Assembly (NCBI RefSeq): GCF_946479755.1
Contig: NZ_CAMLHC010000009.1
Coordinates: 124,001-188,000 of the forward strand
Length of the DNA: 64,000 nt
DNA from: an uncultured Chitinophaga sp.
Lineage (GTDB): Bacteria; Bacteroidota; Bacteroidia; Chitinophagales; Chitinophagaceae
Direction: 5' to 3'
Shown piece after piece: positions 37,577 through 47,469 of the stretch. Under the pieces are notes generated by a model that saw only the letters and a list, made by a program, of their open reading frames with translations, did no database searches and was not told the origin of the DNA. Position 1 is the first letter of the stretch. Each line of letters begins with the position of its first letter. The position numbers were made by a program, and so were the translations under genes.

Positions 37577-38632
37577 ATGAAGACGATAAAGATTGCAGAT
37601 AAGCTGATCGGCGAAAATCATCCACCATTCGTGATTGCTGAAATGAGTGGTAACCATAACAGGTCACTCGAAAGGGCTATGCAGATAGTTAAGGCTGCGG
37701 CAGATTCGGGGGCTCATGCAATCAAGCTTCAGACGTATACTCCTGACACACTCACGATTGATCACCGGGGAGGGCTTTTTGATATCAATGACGATAAGTC
37801 ATTATGGAAAGGCCGGAATCTGTATGATCTGTATAAGGAAGCGATGACTCCGTATGAATGGCATAAACCCATCTTTGAATACGCGAAGGAACTGGGAATT
37901 ATCTGCTTTTCCACACCTTTTGATGAGCATGCTGTGGATATGCTGGATGAGCTGGGGGTACCCTGCCATAAAATCGCTTCTTTTGAGAATAACCATCATC
38001 CTTTGCTGAAAAAAATTGCTAGGACGGGCAAGCCGGTAATCATGTCAACCGGTATTTCCACGCTTGGTGATGTAGACGAAAGCGTACAGGTGTTGCGTGA
38101 AAATGGAACGGGAGACCTGGTGCTGTTGAAATGTACCAGTTCTTATCCTGCGTCTCCGGAAAATACCAACCTGGTTACGATACCACACATGAAATCTCTT
38201 TTCCATTGTGAAGTGGGCTTATCCGACCATACCATGGGGATTGGGGCTGCAGTGGCTGCAGTAGCCCTTGGCGCAAGGGTGATTGAAAAACATTTTTGTC
38301 TGAGTCGTGCAGAAGGTGGCGTGGACAGTGCTTTTTCGTTGGAGCCGCATGAGTTTAAGTCTCTGATGATCGAAACGGAACGTGCTTTTCTGGCGTTGGG
38401 AGAAGTTCAGTACGGTATCCAGGAAGCCGAAGTCAGAAGTCGCCGGTTCAAAAGATCCATTTACGTGGTAAAGGATATTCAGGCTGGAGAAAAATTTACT
38501 GAGGAGAATGTCAGGATCATCCGTCCGGGTGACGGCCTGCATCCAAGGTACTATGAAGGCCTGCTGGGGAAATCTGCTGTAGCTGATTATGCCAAGGGTA
38601 CGCCACTGACAATGGCAGATTTAGGCAGGTAA
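37577..38632 (+). CDS. pseI: Pseudaminic acid synthase
   Basis: 351 aa. Condenses 2,4-diacetamido-2,4,6-trideoxy-altrose with phosphoenolpyruvate. NeuB-type barrel: FVIAEMSGNHNRSLERA, AIKLQTYTPDTLTID, STPFDEHAVD and the KCTSSYPA strand. A C-terminal SAF antifreeze-like domain (about 290-345: IQAGEKFTEENVRIIRPGDG) completes it. The wording GNHN and TPDTLTID matches PseI more than NeuB or LegI. Closes the pseudaminic acid cluster. Confidence 0.94.
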   Translation: MKTIKIADKLIGENHPPFVIAEMSGNHNRSLERAMQIVKAAADSGAHAIKLQTYTPDTLTIDHRGGLFDINDDKSLWKGRNLYDLYKEAMTPYEWHKPIFEYAKELGIICFSTPFDEHAVDMLDELGVPCHKIASFENNHHPLLKKIARTGKPVIMSTGISTLGDVDESVQVLRENGTGDLVLLKCTSSYPASPENTNLVTIPHMKSLFHCEVGLSDHTMGIGAAVAAVALGARVIEKHFCLSRAEGGVDSAFSLEPHEFKSLMIETERAFLALGEVQYGIQEAEVRSRRFKRSIYVVKDIQAGEKFTEENVRIIRPGDGLHPRYYEGLLGKSAVADYAKGTPLTMADLGR

Positions 38633-39000
38633 AGAAATAGTCAGGCCGATGTACTGGATATTTTTTAGGAACCATCATATTATATTTATATATTGTATAA
38701 TATATAAAATCAGGCATGTAACAGAAAGCGTTCCGGACAGCTATTCACTCAGAGAATTCAGAATATAGTCATAAATTCGGGCTAACCGCCCGGATATTCG
38801 CGAATCGGATAGGATAACGAGTTACAGAAGATATTATTTTCAGTGAAAGTTGTAGTAAATCTGTTTAACACAGAACAATCCACTGTCCGTTTAAGGACAG
38901 GATGGGAGACAAGTTCATTTTTGAAAAAAGGGGAAGAAAAATATAAAGACACACTTAATGGGACCAGGAACTATAGGTCTCTGCCAGAAGTATTATAATT
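38633..39000 (+). other. 368-bp gap between pseI and the flippase gene, with an AT palindrome
   Basis: Holds a perfect inverted repeat TTTATATATT-GTAT-AATATATAAA (38685-38708). No TAnnTTTG box and no ORF; the rest shows nothing I can support. Confidence 0.5.
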
Positions 39001-40452
39001 ATGGATATCAGTAAAAAAAAAATTGTTCAGAATGCCGTAATATATACCATCCTTCCCAAAATCTCCTTTATTATAAATCTGCTTATTACTCCTGTAATAT
39101 CCCGTTATCTCACATTGAATGATTTTGGAATTTATGCTCTGGTGCTTGCTTATGTAAGCGTTTTTTCAATATTGATAGCATTGGGGTTGAATGTTGTGTT
39201 ACAGAATTCATTTTTCGAGTATAAAAAGCGCTTTGCATCCGTGTGGCGTCGCTGCTTTGGAATAATGATGATAGCAGGTGTCGTCAGTGCAATAATATTA
39301 GGATTGGTCATGTATTTCACTATGCGTGACAAATTAGGGGCTAACCTTATACCGGTCGGTATCTTGATGGCTTTTTATTTGATCTTCTCTCCGATTGAAA
39401 CAATTGCGGTAAATTATTTTGTATTGAATGAAAAACCGTTGCCCTACGCTTTGTGTGCGGCTACCAACGGATTTATTACTATTCTGTTGAACCTGATTAC
39501 AATCAAATATTTGAGGTTGGGATACCTTGGTTGGATAATTGTAATGCCTGTTACCATCCTTACAATGTATATCTTTTATTTCAGGCGATTCTTCTTTCTG
39601 GAGAAAATATACCCCGTGTTTAATCTGAGGTGGCAATTTGTGAAAAAAGTGCTGAGGATCGGGTTGCCCCTGACGCCACACCAGTTATCTCTTTATGTGC
39701 TGGGAACTTCTGACCGTCTGGTATTGGAGTATTTCAAACTTCCGGTAACGCAGATAGGGTTTTATAGTCAGGGGTACACCGTAGGCGCTTACTCCAATAT
39801 CTTCATTAATGGTGTATTTCAGGCACTGGCCCGTAAACTACAGGAAGGTTTCAGGGGAGAAGACGACGTTCATAAAAGATTTGTGCGGAAAATGCTTATC
39901 ATGATTCCCGCAGGGATCAGTGCCGTATTATTCGTTGGCTCTATCTGGATGAAAGAAGTATTCCTGTTCCTCTATAGGAAACCGGAATTGCAGGGAGCCT
40001 ATCCTATTTCGATTATCATTGTTTGCTCATATATGTTTTGGCCCATCTACACCATATTCACAATACCGCTCAGTATACAAGGTAAAACCTTCTCTATTTC
40101 AAAAATTTCTCTGCTGGCCGCTATCTTTAACCTCATTGGAAACATCATTTTGGTACCGGTTTGGGGGATATGGGCGTCGGTAGGCGTTACTTATTGCTCT
40201 TACCTTATTTTTGGGGTCGCAGGGTTAATGAATAAAGAGAACCGTGAATTTCTGGATAAATACGTCAATATTGCAAAGGTAACTATTATCGGCTCGCTGC
40301 TTAATATCGCGTTATTGCTGATTTCCTATACTTTAAGAGATTCGGGGTATCTCTTAAAGATTATTATTACTATTGGTGCCGGAATTCTGATGGTAGTTGT
40401 ATACCAGCGAGGTTTGAAGGCTGGTCCCAGACCCGTTCCAACAAATGTCTAA
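39001..40452 (+). CDS. wzx: Wzx-type oligosaccharide flippase
   Basis: 483 aa with about 12-14 membrane helices over the whole length. N-terminal Polysacc_synt signature NAVIYTILPKISFIINLLITPVISRYL and the central RIGLPLTPHQLSLYVLGTSDR typical of MATE-like flippases. Moves the lipid-linked repeat unit across the inner membrane. Starts the second block of the locus; AT-rich codon use compared with the flanking chromosome. Confidence 0.9.
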   Translation: MDISKKKIVQNAVIYTILPKISFIINLLITPVISRYLTLNDFGIYALVLAYVSVFSILIALGLNVVLQNSFFEYKKRFASVWRRCFGIMMIAGVVSAIILGLVMYFTMRDKLGANLIPVGILMAFYLIFSPIETIAVNYFVLNEKPLPYALCAATNGFITILLNLITIKYLRLGYLGWIIVMPVTILTMYIFYFRRFFFLEKIYPVFNLRWQFVKKVLRIGLPLTPHQLSLYVLGTSDRLVLEYFKLPVTQIGFYSQGYTVGAYSNIFINGVFQALARKLQEGFRGEDDVHKRFVRKMLIMIPAGISAVLFVGSIWMKEVFLFLYRKPELQGAYPISIIIVCSYMFWPIYTIFTIPLSIQGKTFSISKISLLAAIFNLIGNIILVPVWGIWASVGVTYCSYLIFGVAGLMNKENREFLDKYVNIAKVTIIGSLLNIALLLISYTLRDSGYLLKIIITIGAGILMVVVYQRGLKAGPRPVPTNV

Positions 40453-40472
40453 AATAAAATGAAATTTCTACG

Positions 40473-41882
40473 ATGCGAATCCTAATACATAACGGGTACA
40501 ACGCCACACCTCATCTTGAAACCGAGATGGAGATTGCTGTTGACCTGATGAATAAAGGGCATGAGGTTTACTTTACCCACTGTAAAGGTGAACTCAAGAC
40601 ATGCTATGGTAATCCGGAGCACAGAAGCTGGATATGTAAAAACTGTAGTGCCAAGAAAAAGAAATCGTTTGACGTGCTGAATATTCCGGCAGACCGGATT
40701 ATTCCTATGCCCCGGATTGATGTGTCCGATATTCCTGTTCCCCGTAAATTCGGTACGCTCGATGAATTAAAGGCTTACACTTATGAGGGTGTGGATATCG
40801 GAATGGGAGTTGCCTCTTCCCTGATCTCAAGGATCAGGGACCACAGACCTGCTTTGGACGCCTATCAGGAACAGATTTCAACAGGCCTGCAGACTGCCTT
40901 GTATGCCTATCGCAGTGCAGAAACCATCTTCGATCAGGTGAAGCCGGATGAAGTGGTGTTGTTTAATGGGAGATTTCTTGAAATAAGACCGGTAATGCGC
41001 CTTTGTGAAAAACGAGGGATCAAATTTTATACCCATGAAAGAGGTGGTGTTGCCAGTACTTATCTTTACCGGGAGAACGATATCCCCCATTCACTGAAGG
41101 CAGCAGAAACTGAAATACAATCGCTCTGGGGACAGGGAGGAAAAGAAAAAGAAACCATCGGCGAGAAATTTTTTGTGGACCGTCGTAACCGGGTTGTCCA
41201 GGCATGGTACGTATTTACGGAAGGCCAGGAGAAGGGCCGGCTCCCGGAAGGTTTTGATACTGGAAGGAAAAATATTGTGCTGTTTAATTCTTCGATGGAT
41301 GAATACGAAGGTATTGCCGGGTTTACGAGTAAAATCTATAAAGACGATAACAAAGGAATCCGGAAAATTCTTGAACATTTTCAGGGTAATGACCAATATC
41401 ATTTCTACCTGAGGGTGCATCCTAATTTATCCAATCTGGACAATACCCAAATGAAGGAGCTGCAGGAGATCGGTTCGGTGTTTAAAAATATTACGATCAT
41501 CGGACCAACGGAGCAGGTAGACACCTATGCCCTTGTGGATGCTGCCAGTATAGTGGCAGTATTCGGGTCTACCGTTGGGGCCGAGGCCTGCTTCTGGAAG
41601 AAACCGGTTATCCTGCTGGGAAATGCATTCTATTCGTCGATAAATGGCTTTTACAAGCCTCAGACACATGAAGAAGTTATTCGTTACATGGAACAGGATT
41701 TATCACCTGTCAGTTCCGGTGGCGACATTCTAAAATATGGTTACTGGGAGTTGAACAAAGGGCAGCCATACCGGCATTATAAGCCGGAGTCATTGACCAC
41801 CGGGACGTTTCGCGGAGAGGTTATCAATATCAGCAAATTCAGGAAGTTACTTTTTTATTGTTGGGGTAAACTGACCTCATGA
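40473..41882 (+). CDS. Predicted GT-B-like surface-glycan transferase with Cys4 site
   Basis: 469 aa, not securely assigned. The N-terminal Rossmann-like start MRILIHNGYNATPHLETEMEIA and the C-terminal AVFGSTVGAEACFWKKPVILLGN resemble capsule glycosyltransferases of the KpsS/KpsC type that use CMP-linked acids. Cys37, Cys44, Cys55 and Cys58 (HCKGELKTC and ICKNC) look like a zinc site inserted near residue 50. Because the locus makes CMP-Pse, it is a reasonable candidate for the pseudaminic acid transferase (inference). Overlaps the next gene by ATGA. Confidence 0.55.
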   Translation: MRILIHNGYNATPHLETEMEIAVDLMNKGHEVYFTHCKGELKTCYGNPEHRSWICKNCSAKKKKSFDVLNIPADRIIPMPRIDVSDIPVPRKFGTLDELKAYTYEGVDIGMGVASSLISRIRDHRPALDAYQEQISTGLQTALYAYRSAETIFDQVKPDEVVLFNGRFLEIRPVMRLCEKRGIKFYTHERGGVASTYLYRENDIPHSLKAAETEIQSLWGQGGKEKETIGEKFFVDRRNRVVQAWYVFTEGQEKGRLPEGFDTGRKNIVLFNSSMDEYEGIAGFTSKIYKDDNKGIRKILEHFQGNDQYHFYLRVHPNLSNLDNTQMKELQEIGSVFKNITIIGPTEQVDTYALVDAASIVAVFGSTVGAEACFWKKPVILLGNAFYSSINGFYKPQTHEEVIRYMEQDLSPVSSGGDILKYGYWELNKGQPYRHYKPESLTTGTFRGEVINISKFRKLLFYCWGKLTS

Positions 41883-42901
41883 AACCGTTGACGAATATGG
41901 AACTTGGGAAACCTTTAGTGACCGTTTTTATGGCTGTTTATAATGGAGAGGCATATATTAAACAGGCAATTGAAAGTGTGCTAAGCCAATCCTTTCAGGA
42001 CTTTGAATTGCTGATTATTAATGATGGGTCCGCAGATAATAGTTTAAGCATTGCAGCACAATATACTGATCCGAGGATCCGTATTTTAAATAATGAAAAG
42101 AACTCAGGTCTCTTTTTCACAAGGAACAGAGGTATTGATGAAGCCCGGGGGAAATATTTTGCTACACTGGATTGTGATGATATTGCTTATCCGCACAGGC
42201 TCGAGGAGCAGATGCGTTTTCTGCAATCTAATCCCAACTGTGTTTTATGCGGAGGGAAAGCCCGGCTCATAGATGGGAATGGTGAAATTACCGGAAAAAT
42301 ATCCCCACCCGTTGAAAAGGAGCGGCTACCGGCATATATGTTTTTCGCCAATGCGTTTATTAACTCTTCTACCATCATTGATATCGGTGTATTGCGGGAA
42401 CTTCGTTTCAGAAGTAACTATGAGCCGGCAGAAGACTATGACCTTTTTGCGAGGATCGCAGAGCGGTTTGAAATCGCCACGATCAATAACTTCCTGGTAA
42501 AATACAGGGTGCACGGTGAAAACGTCAGCCAAAGAAAAGCTGAGAATAAAAAAAGAGGCGAGCTGACGATCATTGAGCATAACCTGAAACGAATAGGCGT
42601 TGTTGCTTCACAGCAAGCGCTGGCATTACAACATCTGTTTATTTCCAAGGATTTTCGAAAATCCGGGTTTACATTAAACCAGATGGAGGCGCATTTGGTG
42701 AATTTAAAGCAAGCTAACAGGAAGAGCAAAATATTTAAACAGGCTGATTTTGATTACGTGCTGATGTGGCACTGGGCGCTTGCCGTATTTTACAACGGAC
42801 TCACGTTTGGGAATTGCCGGAAGTTAATATCGTCATCGCTGTTTCTTAAAAACCCGCTGAGGATTATTAAGTTAATCACCGACCTTAAGCGATATTTTTA
42901 G
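41879..42901 (+). CDS. Family 2 glycosyltransferase
   Basis: 340 aa. GT-A fold: VTVFMAVYNGEAYIKQAIES, ELLIINDGSADNS and the metal-binding TLDCDD (Asp98, Asp100, Asp101), then PAEDYDLFARI. Adds one sugar of the repeat unit on the cytoplasmic side. Coupled by a 4-bp overlap to the gene before it; a retained acceptor specificity cannot be read from sequence. Confidence 0.9.
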   Translation: MKPLTNMELGKPLVTVFMAVYNGEAYIKQAIESVLSQSFQDFELLIINDGSADNSLSIAAQYTDPRIRILNNEKNSGLFFTRNRGIDEARGKYFATLDCDDIAYPHRLEEQMRFLQSNPNCVLCGGKARLIDGNGEITGKISPPVEKERLPAYMFFANAFINSSTIIDIGVLRELRFRSNYEPAEDYDLFARIAERFEIATINNFLVKYRVHGENVSQRKAENKKRGELTIIEHNLKRIGVVASQQALALQHLFISKDFRKSGFTLNQMEAHLVNLKQANRKSKIFKQADFDYVLMWHWALAVFYNGLTFGNCRKLISSSLFLKNPLRIIKLITDLKRYF

Positions 42902-42910
42902 TTGCGATAT

Positions 42911-44002
42911 ATGAAAGTTGCTTTAATCATAAATAATATTACGAATAGCGCCGGTACCGAAAGAGTAGTGGTTAATCTTAGTAACTGTTTCGTTGCAAAG
43001 GGAATCACCGTGGAAATTCATAGCTTGTCTACCACGGGAGGCACTGCTTTTTTCGCATTGCATCCCGATGTGCGGATTTTGCATCATGGACTGGACGAAT
43101 ATGCAAATGAGACCAGTGTTTTCCGGAAGCTCTATTACAAAATACGTAATACTATTCGCAGCCGTCATGTATTTAAAAACCTGGAAGGAAATATCCTGAT
43201 AGGGACCGGTAAAAATATTAATTTTTATCTGGCGTTGTTTAGTTCCGGGAAAAAAGCCGCGAGGGTGGGATGTGAGCATTTTACACATAGCGCTCCGATG
43301 TCGCCGGTCATCAGGAAACTGCGGAACCGGTTGTACGCCAGGCTGGAGAAGCTGGTCGTGCTGAATCAGACCGACCTGGCCTACTATAGTCAGTACATGA
43401 ACAATGTAGTTTGTATACCTAACTTTATAGCGGAAGTTCCTGCTGAGTATTCCCGGCTGGACCAACATGTTGCGCTGGCAATCGGCAGGCATAACTGGGA
43501 AAAGGGGTTTGATACACTACTGCATGTTTGGCAAAAGGTAAACAAGACGCATCCGGGCTGGAAGCTCAGGATTGTAGGTAATGGCCCGCTGCTGCAACAA
43601 CATATTGATCTCGCGGGGGAACTCGCGATTAGTGATGCGGTCATTTTTGAGCCTCCGAATAATGATCTGTCCGGCATTTACCAGAATGCCTCTCTGTATA
43701 TAATGACTTCGAGGACGGAAGGCTTCCCCATGGTTTTGCTGGAAGCCATGTCCAGAGGGCTTCCCTGTGTCAGCTTCGATTGTGAAGCGGGCCCAAGGGA
43801 TATGATACTGCATAATGAAACAGGGTACCTTATACCTCCTGATCATACGGATGAAATGGTCAGCAGTATAAATAATCTTATTGCCAATCCGCATCAGCGG
43901 GCCAGCATGCAGCTTGCAGCAAGGCGGCATGTGGAGATGTTTACAGTAGAAAGGATCGGGGGCAGATGGGTTGATTTATTCAAAGCTCTGCAGAAGACAT
44001 GA
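42911..44002 (+). CDS. Family 4 glycosyltransferase
   Basis: 363 aa from ATG 42911 (a TTG at 42902 is less likely). GT-B fold: N-terminal AGTERVVVNLSNCFVAKGITVEIHSL and the EX7E donor motif EGFPMVLLEAMSRGLPCVSFD. Overlaps the polymerase gene by ATGA. Sugar unknown. Confidence 0.88.
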   Translation: MKVALIINNITNSAGTERVVVNLSNCFVAKGITVEIHSLSTTGGTAFFALHPDVRILHHGLDEYANETSVFRKLYYKIRNTIRSRHVFKNLEGNILIGTGKNINFYLALFSSGKKAARVGCEHFTHSAPMSPVIRKLRNRLYARLEKLVVLNQTDLAYYSQYMNNVVCIPNFIAEVPAEYSRLDQHVALAIGRHNWEKGFDTLLHVWQKVNKTHPGWKLRIVGNGPLLQQHIDLAGELAISDAVIFEPPNNDLSGIYQNASLYIMTSRTEGFPMVLLEAMSRGLPCVSFDCEAGPRDMILHNETGYLIPPDHTDEMVSSINNLIANPHQRASMQLAARRHVEMFTVERIGGRWVDLFKALQKT

Positions 44003-45060
44003 CATTCTATGTATTGCTAGCCATATTTGTAGTTATTACTGCTTCACTTGCCAGGTTTGTCAAGGAGGCGGACAGGAGGCTTATTTTCTGGTTTATAGTA
44101 GTATGTCTTATGGCCGTTTCTTCCTGCAGAGAGATGGTAGGAGAAGACTTTCCTGGTTATGTGGATATGTACAACCATCCGGACAATTATCCGGTGGAGC
44201 CTTTTTTTTATGTCCTGATCCGCTTGCTGCGGTTAACAGGCTTCTCATATACATCTTTCTTTGTTGTTACCTCTGTTATCTCCGTCTGGCTTTTTTGGGA
44301 TGCCATCAGAAAGCATTCAACAGCAGTCGCTTTGTCGCTTGTACTATACGTGTTACTGGGATTGTACACAACATCCTTTAACATTGTTCGCCACTTTCTG
44401 GCCTTAGGAATTATTCTGAATTATGGGTATCCGCCATTGAGAGATAAACAATTGAAGCAGTATTTGCTGATCGTTGTTATCGCTGCATTTTTCCATGTGA
44501 GCGCTCTGTTGGCCATTCCCATCTTTTTTCTGGCCTATAAGAGGATCACTTTGCCGTTTGCCGTTATCGGAGTACTCATCGCAGTGATAATTAACTCCGG
44601 TGTTGGCGTAGATCTGATGCTGTCGGCAGTGTCGGTGGTGATACCGGGGAAGTACATGGGATACCTCCAGTTTCTGCCATTGTATCTGAAGGAATTAAAT
44701 GAGCCGCTTATACTCAAGATCGTCAATAATGCGGATAAAATAGCAATCGCTTTTACCCTGATCGCTTATCAAAAGAAATTGTTGTCGATAGATTCCCGCT
44801 ACCAGGTGCTGATCAATTTGTTTTTTTATAACCTTGTTTTTGCTATTGCACTAAGAGGTGTGGGGCCATTGCAGCGCATCATTTTTTATTTCAGTATTTT
44901 CTCCGTCTTAGCCATACCATTATTGTTATATATACCGGAAGGTAAGTTTTCTAAGCTATGGATGACGGTCGCCATTATATTGGTGTATTTCTTCTATTTT
45001 GTTTTCATTATCGTCAATAAAGATTTTGGTGGAATAGTCCCCTATCAAACGATTTTCTAA
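43999..45060 (+). CDS. wzy: EpsG-type polysaccharide polymerase (Wzy)
   Basis: 353 aa with about ten membrane helices. EpsG family marks: RREMVGEDFPGY-like segment (SSCREMVGEDFPGYVDMY), FSYTSFFVVTS and the conserved NIVRHFLALGIILNYG. Joins repeat units at the outer face of the inner membrane. Sits in the middle of the glycosyltransferase block, as expected for a Wzx/Wzy system. Confidence 0.87.
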   Translation: MTFYVLLAIFVVITASLARFVKEADRRLIFWFIVVCLMAVSSCREMVGEDFPGYVDMYNHPDNYPVEPFFYVLIRLLRLTGFSYTSFFVVTSVISVWLFWDAIRKHSTAVALSLVLYVLLGLYTTSFNIVRHFLALGIILNYGYPPLRDKQLKQYLLIVVIAAFFHVSALLAIPIFFLAYKRITLPFAVIGVLIAVIINSGVGVDLMLSAVSVVIPGKYMGYLQFLPLYLKELNEPLILKIVNNADKIAIAFTLIAYQKKLLSIDSRYQVLINLFFYNLVFAIALRGVGPLQRIIFYFSIFSVLAIPLLLYIPEGKFSKLWMTVAIILVYFFYFVFIIVNKDFGGIVPYQTIF

Positions 45061-45065
45061 AGACC

Positions 45066-46178
45066 ATGAGCGAGAAAAAATGCCTGATAATACTGGAGGA
45101 TTCCGGAAAGTCTGATTTCGGAGGTGGTCAGCGCGTCACCCTGACAGTAATTGACGCGATCCGGGACCGATATGAGCTGATATTGTGTGATACACGAAAA
45201 AAGACCACGTTCCAGGAGTTGGCGGCAGGGAAAGTGAACCGGATCGTGAAAATGAATAGCTATGGGAAGATCGCCAACCGTAAAGTGGCTGCATTTAACA
45301 TTTCTCTGTTGGAGATCACCCTGTTTCCTATACATTTCAGCATTAATTTCCTGCGGCTGTTGAGGGTGACATGGGCCAAACGAAAACGGCCGGCTTTGAT
45401 GTATGCTACAACAAAAAAGAGCCTCATATATGCCTGCTTTCTGCATAAAATCACGGGCGTGCCTTATGTATTTCATGCACATTCCTATGATGCCAATGCT
45501 TCCGGCGGCTTTATGGGAAAGTTATACAGAAGTGCGGCGAAAATTGTCTGTGTGTCAGATTTTATAAAGCAATCCTTTAAATTTTCAAATACAGTTACGA
45601 TATATAATCCGGTAACCATTCCATGTGTGTCTGAGGCCAGGAGACTCCCGGAGAAGAGGCCGGTTACTGTTGCCACTTTCTCAAGGCTGCTGAAGATGAA
45701 AGGCATTGATTATTTTATGGATAGCGTTAAATATCTGAAACACCATCAGCAAGTTAGATACCTGATCTATGGCGAGGGGCCGGAGAAAGAGCATCTGGAA
45801 AAACTGGCTACTGAACAAACGGAGCTGATGGGGTTCGTGGCAGATATCGGCCAGGCATTGGAGAGTGTGGATATTGTTGTTGTTCCGTCTATTGCTGAAG
45901 AATCGTTTGGCATGACCTCGATTGAGGCATTTGCAAAGGGGATACCTGTCATTTCTACCAACATTGGCGGGCAGGCGGAAATTGTAAAGGATGGCCTGGT
46001 TGGTTTTCACGTTCCAGTGGAAGATAGTAAGGCCATCGCTGAAAAAATAGATTATCTGATGGAGCATCCGGACGTATACCAGCAGTTTTCCGGTCGTGCA
46101 TTGGATTACGTTCAGCAATTTGATGAGCAGCATTTTGCTGATCATGTAACAAAACTTTTTGAAACTGAATTCAAATAA
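45066..46178 (+). CDS. Family 4 glycosyltransferase
   Basis: 370 aa. GT-B fold with DFGGGQRVTLTVIDAI near the N-terminus, VPYVFHAHSYDA, and donor motif EESFGMTSIEAFAKGIPVIS. Starts 5 bp after the polymerase gene. Sugar unknown. Confidence 0.88.
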   Translation: MSEKKCLIILEDSGKSDFGGGQRVTLTVIDAIRDRYELILCDTRKKTTFQELAAGKVNRIVKMNSYGKIANRKVAAFNISLLEITLFPIHFSINFLRLLRVTWAKRKRPALMYATTKKSLIYACFLHKITGVPYVFHAHSYDANASGGFMGKLYRSAAKIVCVSDFIKQSFKFSNTVTIYNPVTIPCVSEARRLPEKRPVTVATFSRLLKMKGIDYFMDSVKYLKHHQQVRYLIYGEGPEKEHLEKLATEQTELMGFVADIGQALESVDIVVVPSIAEESFGMTSIEAFAKGIPVISTNIGGQAEIVKDGLVGFHVPVEDSKAIAEKIDYLMEHPDVYQQFSGRALDYVQQFDEQHFADHVTKLFETEFK

Positions 46179-46186
46179 TACTACTT

Positions 46187-47284
46187 ATGAAGGTATTGCA
46201 TATCACCAAATACTTTTACCCATTATTTGGTGGGGTGGAAAGGATCGCAGAGCAGATAAGTGACGCAATCTCCGCATCCGGACACACTGAAGTGCGGTTT
46301 GCTTATAAGTCTTATAAGGAAAAAACGACCGTTGAACATAACCGGGAAAATGAAACCATTCTCAAGCCCTTTTTTTACTGGAAGTCGCAACCCATTTCTT
46401 TTGTTAAAGCTACCATTCGGTTATTCAGTAAATATCGTGCTGCCGATACGGTGATCGTTCACAGTCCGTTTCCAAATTTTGAACTTGCGTTGCTGTTGTT
46501 CTCGCCTTTTGTAAAGCGACGGATCATATGTGTATTGCATGCAGAGCCTGCTGATACCAGGTGGAAAAGCGTAGCCAGCGGCCTACAGTTTTTTTACAGA
46601 AATTTTCTGCGTATTTGTGATGTGGTCGTATTTACAAATGAATACAATGCCCGTAAATGCACGATTCCTCACAAAAATGGAATTGTTATTAACAATGCGG
46701 TGAAGATACGGAAGACGATTGTGCGGGAGTTCAGGCAGAAAGAGGTGCATGATGTTCTTTTTGTGGGGTCGTTCCGCGAATACAAGGGCCTGAGGTTTTT
46801 GATTGATGTACTGAAGAATAAAAAAGATGTGCATCTGCATCTTGTTGGCAGTGGTGAACTATTGGTACATTTAAAAGATTATGTGGCGAACAATGGTTAT
46901 GATGGAAACGTTACATTCTACGGTAATGTGTCTGACCAGGAGCTGGAGGAGGTTTATGAGATCGCGGATGTGTTTGTATTGCCTTCCATTGATGGCTCCG
47001 AGGCATTCGGGCTGGTTCAGGTAGAAGCCATGGCGCACGGGCTGCCCGTCATCAATACTGACCTTGAAACAGCCGTAAAATATGTGAGCCTGCACGAGGT
47101 GTCCGGCCTGACGGTTCCGCCGTGCGACAGCGACGCCATCGCCGGCGCACTGGATAAAATACTGCAACCAGCGCAATACAACACCTACTCAAGAAATGCG
47201 GTAGAAAGAGCCAGGATTTTTTCATCGGAAAATATGGTGAAGCAGTACATGACGCTGTTAGATGGTCAGAGCAACGACCGTTGA
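46187..47284 (+). CDS. Family 4 glycosyltransferase
   Basis: 365 aa. Glycine loop YPLFGGVERIAEQISDAI (about 12-29) for the nucleotide sugar and donor motif SEAFGLVQVEAMAHGLPVIN. Opening VLHITKYFYP resembles WcaI-like or mannosyltransferase-type GT4 enzymes. Starts 8 bp after the preceding GT4 gene; last of the glycosyltransferase run. Confidence 0.88.
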   Translation: MKVLHITKYFYPLFGGVERIAEQISDAISASGHTEVRFAYKSYKEKTTVEHNRENETILKPFFYWKSQPISFVKATIRLFSKYRAADTVIVHSPFPNFELALLLFSPFVKRRIICVLHAEPADTRWKSVASGLQFFYRNFLRICDVVVFTNEYNARKCTIPHKNGIVINNAVKIRKTIVREFRQKEVHDVLFVGSFREYKGLRFLIDVLKNKKDVHLHLVGSGELLVHLKDYVANNGYDGNVTFYGNVSDQELEEVYEIADVFVLPSIDGSEAFGLVQVEAMAHGLPVINTDLETAVKYVSLHEVSGLTVPPCDSDAIAGALDKILQPAQYNTYSRNAVERARIFSSENMVKQYMTLLDGQSNDR

Positions 47285-47333
47285 TTTTAAGTTATTCATG
47301 TATATTTTTTTATAGTTTATTTTATGATACTAT

Positions 47334-47364
47334 GTATATAAGTCATTTTTAATGATTTATATAC
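47334..47364. repeat. 13-bp AT-rich palindrome before the DUF4838 gene
   Basis: GTATATAAGTCAT pairs with ATGATTTATATAC around TTTTA, one wobble. No U-tract. Third strong AT palindrome in the locus. Confidence 0.5.
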
Positions 47365-47469
47365 AATCGATACAATTTTCAAGGAGAAATAGCCACATTA
47401 TCTCCGGCATCCGATTTGATAAATGGTTTTGGAAAACCTGTTTCCCAAATTCTTAAACAGATAGTTGTC

